A stretch of DNA of 64,000 bases from Candidatus Thorarchaeota archaeon (lineage in GTDB: Archaea > Asgardarchaeota > Thorarchaeia > Thorarchaeales > Thorarchaeaceae). Of the stretch, positions 1-9,738 are shown one piece after another. The DNA is taken from positions 34,865 through 98,864 of the forward strand of contig RDNZ01000006.1 of the NCBI GenBank assembly GCA_011364905.1, given 5' to 3'. The stretch's first letter is position 1, and each line of letters opens with the position of its first letter. The translations under genes and the position numbers were made by a program. Below the pieces are notes generated by a model, which saw only the letters and a program-made list of their open reading frames with translations, made no database searches and was not told where the DNA came from.

Positions 1-2
1 TG

Positions 3-98
3 AGCGACTATATTGAGATGAGTTCACCTCCAAAGAAGAATAGGAAGAAATCCAAGAAACCTTCGAAGCAAAAGAAGAGGAGGGCTCGAAAGAAGTGA
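3..98 (+). CDS. C-terminal end of a truncated CDS with a very basic Lys/Arg tail
   Basis: Frame from nt 3 reads SDYIEMSSPPKKNRKKSKKPSKQKKRRARKK* and stops at 96-98, overlapping the GTG start of the next gene (GTGA). Confidence 0.6.
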   Translation, partial: SDYIEMSSPPKKNRKKSKKPSKQKKRRARKK

Positions 99-1600
99 GC
101 AAGAAGAAAGGCGTCTTGGATTTGAACATCTATGAAACTAAAGCAATGAGAGAACTGAAGAAGATTGCATATGACATAGACTCGCCTGATTTGGGTGTGA
201 TGTATGATGCTGTTGGTAGATTAGCAGCTCACAATACAGGTAGATCACTTCTTCCTAAAACAATGGAGCTTCTTAGCTCCACAGATCAGAATGTGAAGCA
301 GGCTGCATTCACAGTCGCCGGAAAATATGCCTTTGGAGCCTACATCGGAGAGTTCTTCACTGAGCTAAAGAATCTGAATCCTGTCGAAAGGGAGCAGGTT
401 CTTCAAGGGATTCAGGAAATGTTCTATCAAACAGGAGGGCCTGAATCAGTTTCTGAGCAGAAGAATTGGATAACAGCACTGGAAGGTCTCGGCAAAGAGC
501 ATCAAAGCGCTGTTTTTGTTTTAATGAGGTTCCTCGGAGACCATGGTAGAAGGTGGGTAACTCGTCAGATTCGCAATAATATTGAAAACATGTCGTTGGG
601 AGCTGTCCCGACTCTCAATGGATTTCCTAAAGGTACCCGGAAAAGACTAATCAAACTCTTGGCAAAAACGGCATCCAGCAAGAGGAGAGATATGCTACCC
701 TACATATGTGGGATTGTTGACCACTCTACATTCAGCAATCTCTCAGTGTTTCTTAAGGGAAGTAAGTGGCAAGAAAGAGTTGAGATTGCGTCAGCTATCT
801 CAGGTATTGGAATCAACTCAGCATCGGGGTTGATAATGGAACTAGTTGGGGATTCTAATTGGCAAGTGAAGCAAGCCCTACTTGAACATCTGAACATACA
901 TAGCTCTAAGTTTTCTGCAGTCACAAAAATTCTGAGTTTCCTCGTGAAGGAAACTCATAGTAGAGTAAGAGGGCAAGCTGAGCGGACTCTATTGATGCTA
1001 GGTTCAATAGCTTGTTCGAACTCCAACTTAGGTGATCAGCGAAGAAAACTGGAAAAACAATATCGCACACAATTGCTTAAAGCGGCTCAAGCCAACAAAG
1101 ATGTGGATACTGGTTGGTTGGGTATTGAGGTTGAGAAAGCAGATCCTATGTATGAGATTATGAAGAAGGTGACCATTGAAGACAGCGAATCACCAGAATC
1201 AATACCTGAACCGGAGGGGGTTTCGCTTTCTGATTTGGAAACTCCTGCTTCCAAAGGAGAAACGCCAGGTCTAGAACAGGAAGATAAGTCAATACTCCTA
1301 AGTGCTCTATTAGGAGCCCAAAAGAAATCTGTGGAAGAATCAGCTGAGGTAGAAGAAATCAGTCCACAGGATCTCCCTCTTGATCCAACAATCCCAGCTC
1401 CAAGCAAGTTCTTGTTGCTTCTGCAGCGATTAACAGAAAAAGTTGGCAAAGATGTTCCAGTGAATGATTTATTGATCAAAGCTGAGGAATCAGGCATGAC
1501 CGAGGATGAGTTCACAAATGCAATGCAGGACCTAGAGAAACAAGGAATCATCTATCGATCAAAAAAGGGAACTGTTAGCTATGTTGACATTGAACTCTAG
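95..1600 (+). CDS. HEAT-repeat-like protein with C-terminal winged-helix-like domain
   Basis: Repeating amphipathic helices (e.g. LLPKTMELLSSTDQNVKQAAFTVAGKYA, LIMELVGDSNWQVKQALLEHL); acidic linker; C-terminus VPVNDLLIKAEESGMTEDEFTNAMQDLEKQGIIYRSKKGTVSYV resembles a wHTH. Confidence 0.75.
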   Translation: MSKKKGVLDLNIYETKAMRELKKIAYDIDSPDLGVMYDAVGRLAAHNTGRSLLPKTMELLSSTDQNVKQAAFTVAGKYAFGAYIGEFFTELKNLNPVEREQVLQGIQEMFYQTGGPESVSEQKNWITALEGLGKEHQSAVFVLMRFLGDHGRRWVTRQIRNNIENMSLGAVPTLNGFPKGTRKRLIKLLAKTASSKRRDMLPYICGIVDHSTFSNLSVFLKGSKWQERVEIASAISGIGINSASGLIMELVGDSNWQVKQALLEHLNIHSSKFSAVTKILSFLVKETHSRVRGQAERTLLMLGSIACSNSNLGDQRRKLEKQYRTQLLKAAQANKDVDTGWLGIEVEKADPMYEIMKKVTIEDSESPESIPEPEGVSLSDLETPASKGETPGLEQEDKSILLSALLGAQKKSVEESAEVEEISPQDLPLDPTIPAPSKFLLLLQRLTEKVGKDVPVNDLLIKAEESGMTEDEFTNAMQDLEKQGIIYRSKKGTVSYVDIEL

Positions 1601-1668
1601 TTGACTGAAGTCAACACAAAGACTAATCTTGCAGCCTGCAGATACATCAAACTCGGCGGAGCATAGCA

Positions 1669-3000
1669 ATGAGTGAAGATCTCCTAATCAAGAATGGTAT
1701 GATTGTCACTGGCGACAAGAGAGGAACTGTGATCTCAAAGGGCTTTATCAGGGTAAGTGGCGCTAGAATCGCAGAAATAAGTGAAGGCAATCCGAACTTC
1801 ACTGCTGACAAAGTAATCGATGCAACAGGTTGCTTAGTCATTCCGGGACTGGTCACCGCACACACTCATCTCTATGGAATTTTATTGCGCGGTGCGAGCC
1901 TGAATATTAGTCCGCCTACAGATTTTGCACAGGTCCTGCAACGAGTATGGTGGCCAGTTGATGAGGCCCTGACACTTCAGGATGCCTATGCAAGCGCTCT
2001 TTCTGCCAGTGCAGATATGCTTAGGAATGGTTCAACCCTCTTTGCCGACACTTATTCTGGTCCCAACTCCATAGAAGGAAGCCTTCAGGAAATCGCTCGA
2101 GGTACGAAGGAGGTAGGAATGCGCGGTGTCTTGGCATTTGAAATGACTGAGAGAAACAATCCAGAAGAGGCGCATAGAGGCTTCCAAGAGGGTGTGAAAT
2201 TCATTCAATCCTGCAAGAAAGATGACCTTGTTTCTGGCATGGTTAGCCTTCATGCATCATTTACGGTGGGTGACAAAACAGTCGAAGAGGCAGCGAATGA
2301 GGCAAAGAAACTCGATGTTCCAATCACAGTTCATACTTCTGAGGGACTTGTTGACCTTTACCATAATCTTGAGGCCACAGGAGAGCGCACCGTCGAGAGG
2401 CTAGATAGATTGGGTGTATTGGGCCCAAAGACAGTCTTGGCTCACTGCGTCCATGTGAATGACCACGAGATAGAACTGATTGCCAAAAGGCGGGCTTCAG
2501 TTGCGCATAATCCAATGAGCAACATGCTGAATGCAGTGGGAGTAGCCCCAGTAACAAAGATGCTTGAGAAGGGAATCACGGTCGGTCTCGGAAATGACGG
2601 TTGGATTTACGATCCATTTGAGAATATGAGATGTGCGCTTACTGTTCATCGATTAGCTAGTGGCAATCCCAGTGCAATAGGTCCTGAAGAGGTTTTCAGA
2701 ATGGCAACAATCGAAGGTGCGCACTGCTATGGTTTTGGAAACGATCTTGGAAGTCTTGAAAAACGGAAACTCGCAGACATTGCAATTCTTGAAGGCTCTC
2801 GAGTACCAACGCCTCTTACTTCCGAATCTGTAATCGGACATCTAGTCAATACATTTAGTGGACGAGATGTGAGAGATGTAGTCGTAAATGGAGATATTGT
2901 TGTCCAGAATAGACTTCTCACAAAAACAACAGATACTCACGTTTCGAAGGTTTCAAGGGAATCAGCCATGGGCCTTTGGTCAAGAATTAACTTAAAATGA
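1669..3000 (+). CDS. Amidohydrolase-family (SsnA / S-adenosylhomocysteine-MTA deaminase-like) metal-dependent deaminase
   Basis: VTAHTHLYGILLRG metal motif, HTSEG, VLAHCVHVND, GLGNDGW; 443 aa. Confidence 0.88.
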   Translation: MSEDLLIKNGMIVTGDKRGTVISKGFIRVSGARIAEISEGNPNFTADKVIDATGCLVIPGLVTAHTHLYGILLRGASLNISPPTDFAQVLQRVWWPVDEALTLQDAYASALSASADMLRNGSTLFADTYSGPNSIEGSLQEIARGTKEVGMRGVLAFEMTERNNPEEAHRGFQEGVKFIQSCKKDDLVSGMVSLHASFTVGDKTVEEAANEAKKLDVPITVHTSEGLVDLYHNLEATGERTVERLDRLGVLGPKTVLAHCVHVNDHEIELIAKRRASVAHNPMSNMLNAVGVAPVTKMLEKGITVGLGNDGWIYDPFENMRCALTVHRLASGNPSAIGPEEVFRMATIEGAHCYGFGNDLGSLEKRKLADIAILEGSRVPTPLTSESVIGHLVNTFSGRDVRDVVVNGDIVVQNRLLTKTTDTHVSKVSRESAMGLWSRINLK

Positions 3001-3014
3001 AAAAGAAAGAGGAG

Positions 3015-3031
3015 TGGGGCAAAACCCCACA
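3015..3031 (-). terminator. Hairpin GTGGGG-caaaa-CCCCAC followed (minus strand) by T-rich tract
   Basis: Lies just 3' of the minus-strand gene ending at 3036; minus strand reads GTGGGGTTTTGCCCCACTCCTCTTTCTTTTTC. Confidence 0.5.
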
Positions 3032-3035
3032 TCAA

Positions 3036-3728
3036 TTACCTACGGCGAATGCAGACTACTGCACCCAAAATGACGATTACTCCAACTCCAATTCCCACAT
3101 ATAGGATGTTATCTTGAAGAAGCTGCACTATGTCAAGTCCAAGCCCATCACGAACCAGCGAAAATGAGCTCTTCTTGTGTGATGTGCTGTTAGTTGATTC
3201 AATGTTGAACCTTGCGCAAACACCATTGGATTTGGAATACTGCACATAAATCTGGGAGGGAGAGTCGTCATCCATGTAGCTGAGCCTAATTCCCCAAAAC
3301 GCTGAATCAGAGACTATCGTATGATTCACTGTCCACCATGGAGCAGCTGCAGCCAAATCAGCAAGAAGTGAAAAATTCCCTATTGGAACAATGAAGACTC
3401 CTCCCACAAGAATCGACGCGAAACCAATAACCACGGCTTCAGCAATTGCAGGCGTTCCGTTGGTATACACCATATTTGCAAGGACGACGGGGATGCTGAG
3501 CCAAGTCGTTAATGGATCAGAAAGGGCAGGTGTGCTACCAGTTACAGTTATGTTCATACCTTCATCATAAGTCTGTACTCCTTCATCCACCATTCTCAAG
3601 CGGTAGGTGAACTCATCATTCTGCGCTACACCCCACTCCAATCCCTGAGTTGTTGCTGCTGCAACTGGGGAGATGAGGATCATAGCTAAGAATGACATTA
3701 CTAGCACTGTCTGTAGCGTGCGTTTCAA
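3036..3728 (-). CDS. Secreted/membrane-anchored hypothetical protein
   Basis: N-terminal signal-like segment (VLVMSFLAMILISPVAAA), C-terminal TM plus basic anchor (IGVGVIVILGAVVCIRRR). Confidence 0.7.
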   Translation of the reverse strand: MKRTLQTVLVMSFLAMILISPVAAATTQGLEWGVAQNDEFTYRLRMVDEGVQTYDEGMNITVTGSTPALSDPLTTWLSIPVVLANMVYTNGTPAIAEAVVIGFASILVGGVFIVPIGNFSLLADLAAAAPWWTVNHTIVSDSAFWGIRLSYMDDDSPSQIYVQYSKSNGVCARFNIESTNSTSHKKSSFSLVRDGLGLDIVQLLQDNILYVGIGVGVIVILGAVVCIRRR

Positions 3729-3854
3729 TTTCTTTTCTCCTAAACCCGCGTATGCGGTTCACATCGATGAAAAAAAGTAGATAGAAAAAGGCTTTGTGCA
3801 CGTACTGGTGCTAGAGGGACAGAGTTTTCAATGAGAAGTATATTGCCGCAATAG

Positions 3855-4805
3855 GTGCGACCACTGAACCCTGAATTAACATTTAACGAACCAATTTTCG
3901 ATGCTCATGTTCACCTAGTTGATACTGATGCTTTGGATACGTTAGTTCAGGTGGGCAAAGACTTCGGAGTAAAAGAGTGGCTTCTTATCTGCCACAGTCT
4001 CGGTGCAAAGAAATATGCTAAAGAAGAATATCCAGGTTGCTTCACCTTCGCTAAGTATCTCCCAGGGGTAATGCGTTTCGTCGATGGCATAGAGCCAATT
4101 CTCAAAGAGATTGCCACTCTACATGAAGAGGGCTATCAAGTGGCAAAGATGCAGTCAGCTCCTGTAATGAGAGGAAGAGCTTCGGCCGATCCGGAAGCGT
4201 TGCGAATGGATGACGATGAGATGGCGAGAATGTTCGATGCACTGAAAGACGAGGAAATTCCATTCTTACTTCACCTATCTGACCCAGACACATATTATGC
4301 AACAAAATACACGGACTCCTCAATTTATACATCTAAAGAGAGAGATCTTGAAGAAATGGAAGGAGTGCTCAAAAGACATAGTTCTTTGAATATTCAATTA
4401 GCACACTTCGCAGCTCAACCAGAAATTCCCAGACTGGATAATCTTGCACGATGGTTCGACACGTATTCCAACTTCATCATCGATACTAGCTCTGCAAGAT
4501 GGGTGTCAAGAGAACTTAGTAAGAATCCGAAGAAGGCTAGGGAGTTCCTTGTCAAGTACCAAGACAGAATCGTCTTTGGTACTGACTGTGTCGCATGGAG
4601 ACCTCAGAGAGACTACTACGCTGGAAGATACCTTGCCCTCAGACTATTGCTTGAATCCTCAGTTGAAAATCGTCCATTGCCATTTCCAGATGCAGACACG
4701 GTCGATTCTGGAGGTACCTTCATCAATGGCCTACACCTCCCAATAGGTGTCCTTGAGAAAATCTATTGGAAGAATGCCAAAGATTTCTACGCAGAATTCA
4801 TCTAA
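3855..4805 (+). CDS. Amidohydrolase-family TIM-barrel hydrolase
   Basis: FDAHVHL motif, FLLHLSDPD, IQLAHFAAQPE, IVFGTDCVAW; GTG start. Confidence 0.8.
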   Translation: MRPLNPELTFNEPIFDAHVHLVDTDALDTLVQVGKDFGVKEWLLICHSLGAKKYAKEEYPGCFTFAKYLPGVMRFVDGIEPILKEIATLHEEGYQVAKMQSAPVMRGRASADPEALRMDDDEMARMFDALKDEEIPFLLHLSDPDTYYATKYTDSSIYTSKERDLEEMEGVLKRHSSLNIQLAHFAAQPEIPRLDNLARWFDTYSNFIIDTSSARWVSRELSKNPKKAREFLVKYQDRIVFGTDCVAWRPQRDYYAGRYLALRLLLESSVENRPLPFPDADTVDSGGTFINGLHLPIGVLEKIYWKNAKDFYAEFI

Positions 4806-4808
4806 ATT

Positions 4809-5579
4809 CTAAAGCATGATAGATAAACAAGTAAGTGCACCATCGCATTTCTCAAACTCGCTCATGTCAAGCTGGACTGTATCGAAGCCAGCTTCTTTGA
4901 CAAGTTGCGCTGTTTTATTGTGACGCTTTGACAGAATGACACATCCCTCTATCGTAAGTGTGTTTGCGGAATGCGATTCATTCGCAGGAAGTATGATTTT
5001 GGTAAAGGGTTTTAGAACAGGTTCACCCGCATACTTTTCATTCACGAGCACGATGTTCCTATCTAGATATGTGACATGGCTCTTGATATGCATGATTCTT
5101 GGATCCTCAATGATTCTGACTGGAACCTCTAGCCATTGTTCCATCTGAGAAGCGCCTTCAGGATTGGTTCGCTGAGTTATGCCACATATTAGCTGGCCAG
5201 GCACGTGGACTACATCACCTCCTTCTAATGTTCCAGGTGTGGTCACCGAGGAAACCTGTAGAAACTCAGAGAGAACCTCCTCAACTCTGGTGCTTTCACC
5301 TCTCCGGCTTTCTTTCGCCATCCGTCCGATTATTGCACGTGAACCATGTACCACAACAGTGTCTTCAACAAAACAAGCATCAGGGTGTTCGTCATCAGGC
5401 GTCAGTTCCACGAGTTCTATTCCCAAATCCTGAAGAGTCTTGCAGTAACGTCTATGCTGATCCAGCGCTAATTCGAGGTTCAAAGTGTGATGAAAGGGGT
5501 GACGGGACAGACACTTTTTGAATTCCCGCCCTGGCGGACGGACAATTGCTCGTTTTAGCATCTCAGACACACACTGCAA
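4809..5579 (-). CDS. Dimethylargininase (DDAH)/arginine deiminase-superfamily protein
   Basis: LTPDDEHPDACFVEDTVVV, GTLEGGDVV, HIKSHVTYLD, C-terminal DGALTCLS catalytic Cys region. Confidence 0.85.
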   Translation of the reverse strand: MQCVSEMLKRAIVRPPGREFKKCLSRHPFHHTLNLELALDQHRRYCKTLQDLGIELVELTPDDEHPDACFVEDTVVVHGSRAIIGRMAKESRRGESTRVEEVLSEFLQVSSVTTPGTLEGGDVVHVPGQLICGITQRTNPEGASQMEQWLEVPVRIIEDPRIMHIKSHVTYLDRNIVLVNEKYAGEPVLKPFTKIILPANESHSANTLTIEGCVILSKRHNKTAQLVKEAGFDTVQLDMSEFEKCDGALTCLSIML

Positions 5580-5633
5580 GACGAGCGTGCCTTTGATATA
5601 TCTGGTTTTTCGTGACTATAGCATGGCGTACTG

Positions 5634-5936
5634 CTAGTTCTTTGACCTCTTTTTTTTCTTTGAAGAAAGGAATTGCGTCAAGTCACTCTGTTGAACAGGA
5701 CCAAATCTCCATGCCAGACTTTGGGGATCACGCTCTATGATTTCCTCTCGTAACAGGTGCTTCAAATGGTAAAGAACAGTATTGTATGTAACATTCACTT
5801 GCTGAGCTATTTCCGTCGTGGTGATCCAAGATTCATTATCAAGAAGCCTGATTATTTCAGTACGCGTGAGAAGACCTCTCCTAACATTCCGAATCATGCT
5901 TAGATACGCAAGCCGGTCGATGCTCAAAGTCCTCAC
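5634..5936 (-). CDS. Small ArsR-like winged-helix DNA-binding protein
   Basis: TTEIAQQVNVTYNTVLYHLKHLLREEIIERD helix-turn-helix; 100 aa. Confidence 0.8.
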   Translation of the reverse strand: MRTLSIDRLAYLSMIRNVRRGLLTRTEIIRLLDNESWITTTEIAQQVNVTYNTVLYHLKHLLREEIIERDPQSLAWRFGPVQQSDLTQFLSSKKKKRSKN

Positions 5937-5986
5937 CAGATAAAAGCAATACTCAACCGACTAAGTGTCTTCTGGTTAGCAAGATA

Positions 5987-6307
5987 TCAGTCAAGTTTGG
6001 TGCCAAGTAGGTGTTTGAAGGCTGCAGGCTCATTATCCTCAGAGATAGGACGAATCCGATAATCGGGATATCTATGACTCAACTGCGCGGCTGCCCGAGT
6101 GCCCATGAGTTTCTTAAAGATGTCAGCCCCCTTTCCTCTCCATAAATAGACGGTCTTGTTTTCATGAACTATAAAGACAAGTACCTGGTTTGTGTCGACT
6201 TCTACAACAGTGGCTTGTGATTTAGTCATCTTGGCCTCTGAATCGATTTCGAACGCTTCAACCATTTCTTTAGCCTCAAGCTGCATCATCAATTCATGCA
6301 GACCCAC
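5987..6307 (-). CDS. Single-domain gelsolin-like protein
   Basis: QVLVFIVHENKTVYLWRGKGADIFKKLMGTRAAAQLSHRYPDYRIRPISEDNEPAAFKHLLG matches the gelsolin-repeat pattern (tl-WxGKGA...A..L.......v..E..EP..F...LG). Confidence 0.75.
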   Translation of the reverse strand: MGLHELMMQLEAKEMVEAFEIDSEAKMTKSQATVVEVDTNQVLVFIVHENKTVYLWRGKGADIFKKLMGTRAAAQLSHRYPDYRIRPISEDNEPAAFKHLLGTKLD

Positions 6308-6439
6308 TTATGAGGGTTTTTCAGTGAAAATCAAAGGTCCGACATATCGTTAAATATGCACTCTGAGATTGGAAGTTGCTCAAAAGGATGAAATTTGTTC
6401 CCTTAAAGAGAAGAGATCACACAAAGAGTACATCGCGAT

Positions 6440-7180
6440 GTGAGTCTGTTGCCAGAAAAGAGACAATCAACAATCAAGTTTATTGATCGTCATATGCGTA
6501 AGATTGACATTAACCTAGGCGGACTCGATATTTCTTTTCCATTGAATGCAATCCCAGATATTCTCTATGAAGCATTGGTGAACACTCTTGAGGGAGCCAG
6601 AGATACAGAAGAAAAGGTTCGTAGGTTGTACGAATCCACTCTTATGAAACCCACAATCTCCACGCAGAATGCAATGGGGATTTTCCCAATAAACGCAGCC
6701 AAAAAGATTGTTCGACTGACGCTAACAGATGAGGCACTCGAGGAAAAAATTCTAGAACTTGAGGGAGCTGAGCTATCATTCCAAGGCAGACCTTTCTCTG
6801 AAACTGTAGATGAACGCATTGAGCTCTATCAAGATGTTATGTTAGACGACAAGAAAATAGACAGATACCGTTTTGGTTGTGCCGAGATGTACGGAGACGT
6901 GACCTACCAAAATATACTTCGCGATCCCAGAGTCAGTCTAAGCTTCTTCTGGGTACAATCCGATGAACCTCAGAACCAGAGCTATCAAATCAATTGCATT
7001 GCAGAAGTAGTGCCTCCTGGAGACCCCTTCTTCAGATATATGCGAATCATGAGGCGTCTTTTTAGCTCCAAGCTTCTTGATCTTCGAGGAACGGAGGATT
7101 ATGTCTGTGCGTACAAGTTCTGGGTGTGTGAAACAAAGGAAAAGTCTCTGACAGAGAAAGCAGGGTATTCCCGACTTTGA
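6440..7180 (+). CDS. Hypothetical protein, possible divergent FMN-binding split-barrel C-terminal region
   Basis: 246-aa ORF with GTG start; NILRDPRVSLSFFWV...YQINCIAEVVPPGDP weakly resembles pyridoxamine-oxidase-like domains. Confidence 0.6.
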   Translation: MSLLPEKRQSTIKFIDRHMRKIDINLGGLDISFPLNAIPDILYEALVNTLEGARDTEEKVRRLYESTLMKPTISTQNAMGIFPINAAKKIVRLTLTDEALEEKILELEGAELSFQGRPFSETVDERIELYQDVMLDDKKIDRYRFGCAEMYGDVTYQNILRDPRVSLSFFWVQSDEPQNQSYQINCIAEVVPPGDPFFRYMRIMRRLFSSKLLDLRGTEDYVCAYKFWVCETKEKSLTEKAGYSRL

Positions 7181-9733
7181 TCAGTAGTTTGTGACCCTCA
7201 ATAGTTTCTCCGGTAGTTCCTCAATGGAAGCGATATCTAAGACCACTCCATGAGCATGCTTGGCTAGGGCATCGGCGGCTTGAGGATTATAGGAAGATTT
7301 TGGAACGATTATAATCATCTTAATCCCTAATGGCTTCATTCGCTCAGCAAGTTGTTCGCATATAGCTTGATCACTCAAATACATGTCAGTTGAGAAGATG
7401 AAGACTTTTTCTTTCGCACGAGTGTCCTCAAAATTCTGAAGAGCCAGTTTCATTGACTCTGCGCCACCCGTTCCACCTCCAGCTCTCGCTTCCAGGAGAT
7501 CAGCGGCAACCTTGTCTACTGAAACATTCTTTTCCGACATGGTCTTGACAACATGAGTGACGCTGTCGAAGAGAACAACCCCAAAATCGTCACGTTTGAT
7601 TCCATAGAGTCCGGCCATCACCGAAATTGCTAACATACCCAGTTTCTCAGCTGAGTTCATGGAGCCACTCTTGTCCAATGCCCAGTAGAAAGCACGGTGT
7701 CCTTGATATGTTTCAGTCACCAAGAAGTCGGAGTCCTCGATCATCTTGAAGTTTGTCTGCCCTTGAGACATCAAAGACTCAATGGTCTCTTCGAGGTCTA
7801 TAAGATCAAAGTCATCCCCTATCCTGAAAGGCCTGACTGTTGTCGACTCTAAGAGACCGCCCAGCATGCTACTGCCCATTGTTTGTCTGGCATATCTCAT
7901 CCCCAAGTCTATCAAAAGACGCCTTGCGATCTCTCTGAGTTTCTTTTTGAGCTCATCTGGCAACTGGTCTCTGTATGCATACCAAATGCGGATGATGTTG
8001 GTTGCAGGACCGCCTAAAAGTCCCCCAAATGCCATTTCGGCACGATTCTTATCATAGGGCTGAGACCCCGTTCCTCCCCCAGGTCCAGTGCCAGATCCAT
8101 ATCTTTGGGCACCATAACCTCGACTTCCAGTTCCCAATGCCGCATGAAGGTCTTCGTGAGCAATTGCACCAAGTGCGCTTTGATTTCCCTTCTCTGCGGC
8201 TATATCAGCAAGTTGCCGCAATTGCTGACCAGAAAGACCAGCTGCAGAAACAAGATTGTGAAGACGATCAAAATCTGACACGCCCGCCTCAATCAGTTTC
8301 TTGATGACATCATATGAGGGATTCAGGAGTTCAAGGATTTCTGCCTCTGACATCCCAAGACGATCTCCTGCTTTTCTAATCGATTCTTTTGAGGGCACTT
8401 GACCCATTCGAGAGAGTTGCTTGACAGTGTTTCGAAGATGCGTCTTAGTAGGAGATGTGTCGCATGCGGCATCAGCAAGCTTTTGCATGGCTTTGCCCCA
8501 TTCCTTTTTTGTATGGTTGGTTGAAAGCTCAGAACTCATTCCCATCCCTTGAGATACTGACGATCTCAAGAAATCAGAAGGGGAGGATCTTGCTTTGGCG
8601 TCCTGAATCGTTGACTCAGTTTGTTTCTCAAGAAGACTGTCCCAACTCTGATTGTCACGAGCAGAGTCCGCCAATTGTCGCATGTCTACATTGTTGTGTC
8701 CGCCGTTGTCATATTCCGCATCGTAGGCCTTGAGAAGGTCCTCCATTATGTCTTGACCTGTATGCTTCTTGATTTTCTCAGCAAAAGCAGCAGAGTCACT
8801 GAGAGAGTATCTAGTTGCTGCGTCCTGAATATGCTTTTCCAGATTATCAGGCACACGTCCCAGCTCAGCTGCGTAGTCTGTAACCTCGCTAAGGTCAGAG
8901 AGATTATCTTGTAGAGTTTGGTCCAAAGATTCCCTAGTCTTCTCATCAAGAGTTCCCATTTCTTCCATATGTTTCAGAGCTCGCGCGGCAGTGCTCGGAT
9001 CTCTACGTGCTAAGTCCGAAAATGATTGCTCAATGTCTTTGTCGCCGCGAAGAGCTTTTCCTGCCAACTGCTCTGCGGCGTTTGGCAACTCGCAGACTTC
9101 ATCCAACACCTGAAGGGTCTGAGAATTCTTCAGGTCTTGGGAAGTGAGCGCACCAGCTTTATCAAGAAGTTTAGAGCTAGCATTATCCATAAGCTCCTGG
9201 TTGCTCGTGATACCGCGAAGCACGATATCCCCATCTGTCAAGTAATCTGTCGCAGCCTCGTATAACTGCTGGTCTCCATTCTTGTGAAGTTCTTGTAAGT
9301 AGTCGTAACCAGCTTTCACCTTCTCTTTCTTTATGACCTTCGCGAGCTCTTGTTCTCGTCGAATCTGGTCCATCACCTTCTCTAAGGCGTCTTTCTGTTT
9401 CTTTGAGGCGTCAGCTGCAGCAGCTGCTTGTTCCTTTTCACTGGGTTTTGGCCGTTCTACTTTTTCTCGTCCAAGAAGAATGTCCTCTGCAATCTCCCTA
9501 GCAATATCCTGATCTGGCGGATATGTTGTGAAGACAGCCGCTTCGAGGAAGTCTTCAAGGGTCAGTTGTCCATTCCTGAAATATCTGGCAGAAAGGAGTT
9601 GTGGGATCGACTGTGTCTGCCGGACACTTGGCTTTTTGGCCACATCCCTTCTATTTCGCATCCGCTTGGTAAACTCGTAAGCAAAGGGAGGTGCATTACT
9701 AGGCACAGGAGTGACTCGAGGCTCAGTAGCCAT
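7181..9733 (-). CDS. Large VWA (MIDAS) domain protein with long helical N-terminal region
   Basis: FYWALDKSGSMNSAEKL MIDAS (DxSxS), GGTGGAESM, IFSTDMYLSD; upstream gene is a MoxR-type ATPase. Confidence 0.87.
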   Translation of the reverse strand: MATEPRVTPVPSNAPPFAYEFTKRMRNRRDVAKKPSVRQTQSIPQLLSARYFRNGQLTLEDFLEAAVFTTYPPDQDIAREIAEDILLGREKVERPKPSEKEQAAAAADASKKQKDALEKVMDQIRREQELAKVIKKEKVKAGYDYLQELHKNGDQQLYEAATDYLTDGDIVLRGITSNQELMDNASSKLLDKAGALTSQDLKNSQTLQVLDEVCELPNAAEQLAGKALRGDKDIEQSFSDLARRDPSTAARALKHMEEMGTLDEKTRESLDQTLQDNLSDLSEVTDYAAELGRVPDNLEKHIQDAATRYSLSDSAAFAEKIKKHTGQDIMEDLLKAYDAEYDNGGHNNVDMRQLADSARDNQSWDSLLEKQTESTIQDAKARSSPSDFLRSSVSQGMGMSSELSTNHTKKEWGKAMQKLADAACDTSPTKTHLRNTVKQLSRMGQVPSKESIRKAGDRLGMSEAEILELLNPSYDVIKKLIEAGVSDFDRLHNLVSAAGLSGQQLRQLADIAAEKGNQSALGAIAHEDLHAALGTGSRGYGAQRYGSGTGPGGGTGSQPYDKNRAEMAFGGLLGGPATNIIRIWYAYRDQLPDELKKKLREIARRLLIDLGMRYARQTMGSSMLGGLLESTTVRPFRIGDDFDLIDLEETIESLMSQGQTNFKMIEDSDFLVTETYQGHRAFYWALDKSGSMNSAEKLGMLAISVMAGLYGIKRDDFGVVLFDSVTHVVKTMSEKNVSVDKVAADLLEARAGGGTGGAESMKLALQNFEDTRAKEKVFIFSTDMYLSDQAICEQLAERMKPLGIKMIIIVPKSSYNPQAADALAKHAHGVVLDIASIEELPEKLLRVTNY

Positions 9734-9738
9734 TTCAG

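Noticed and set aside
1087-1551. 154-aa minus-strand ORF opposite the HEAT protein
   Set aside because: Ser-rich shadow frame with no domain features; opposite strand is clearly coding.
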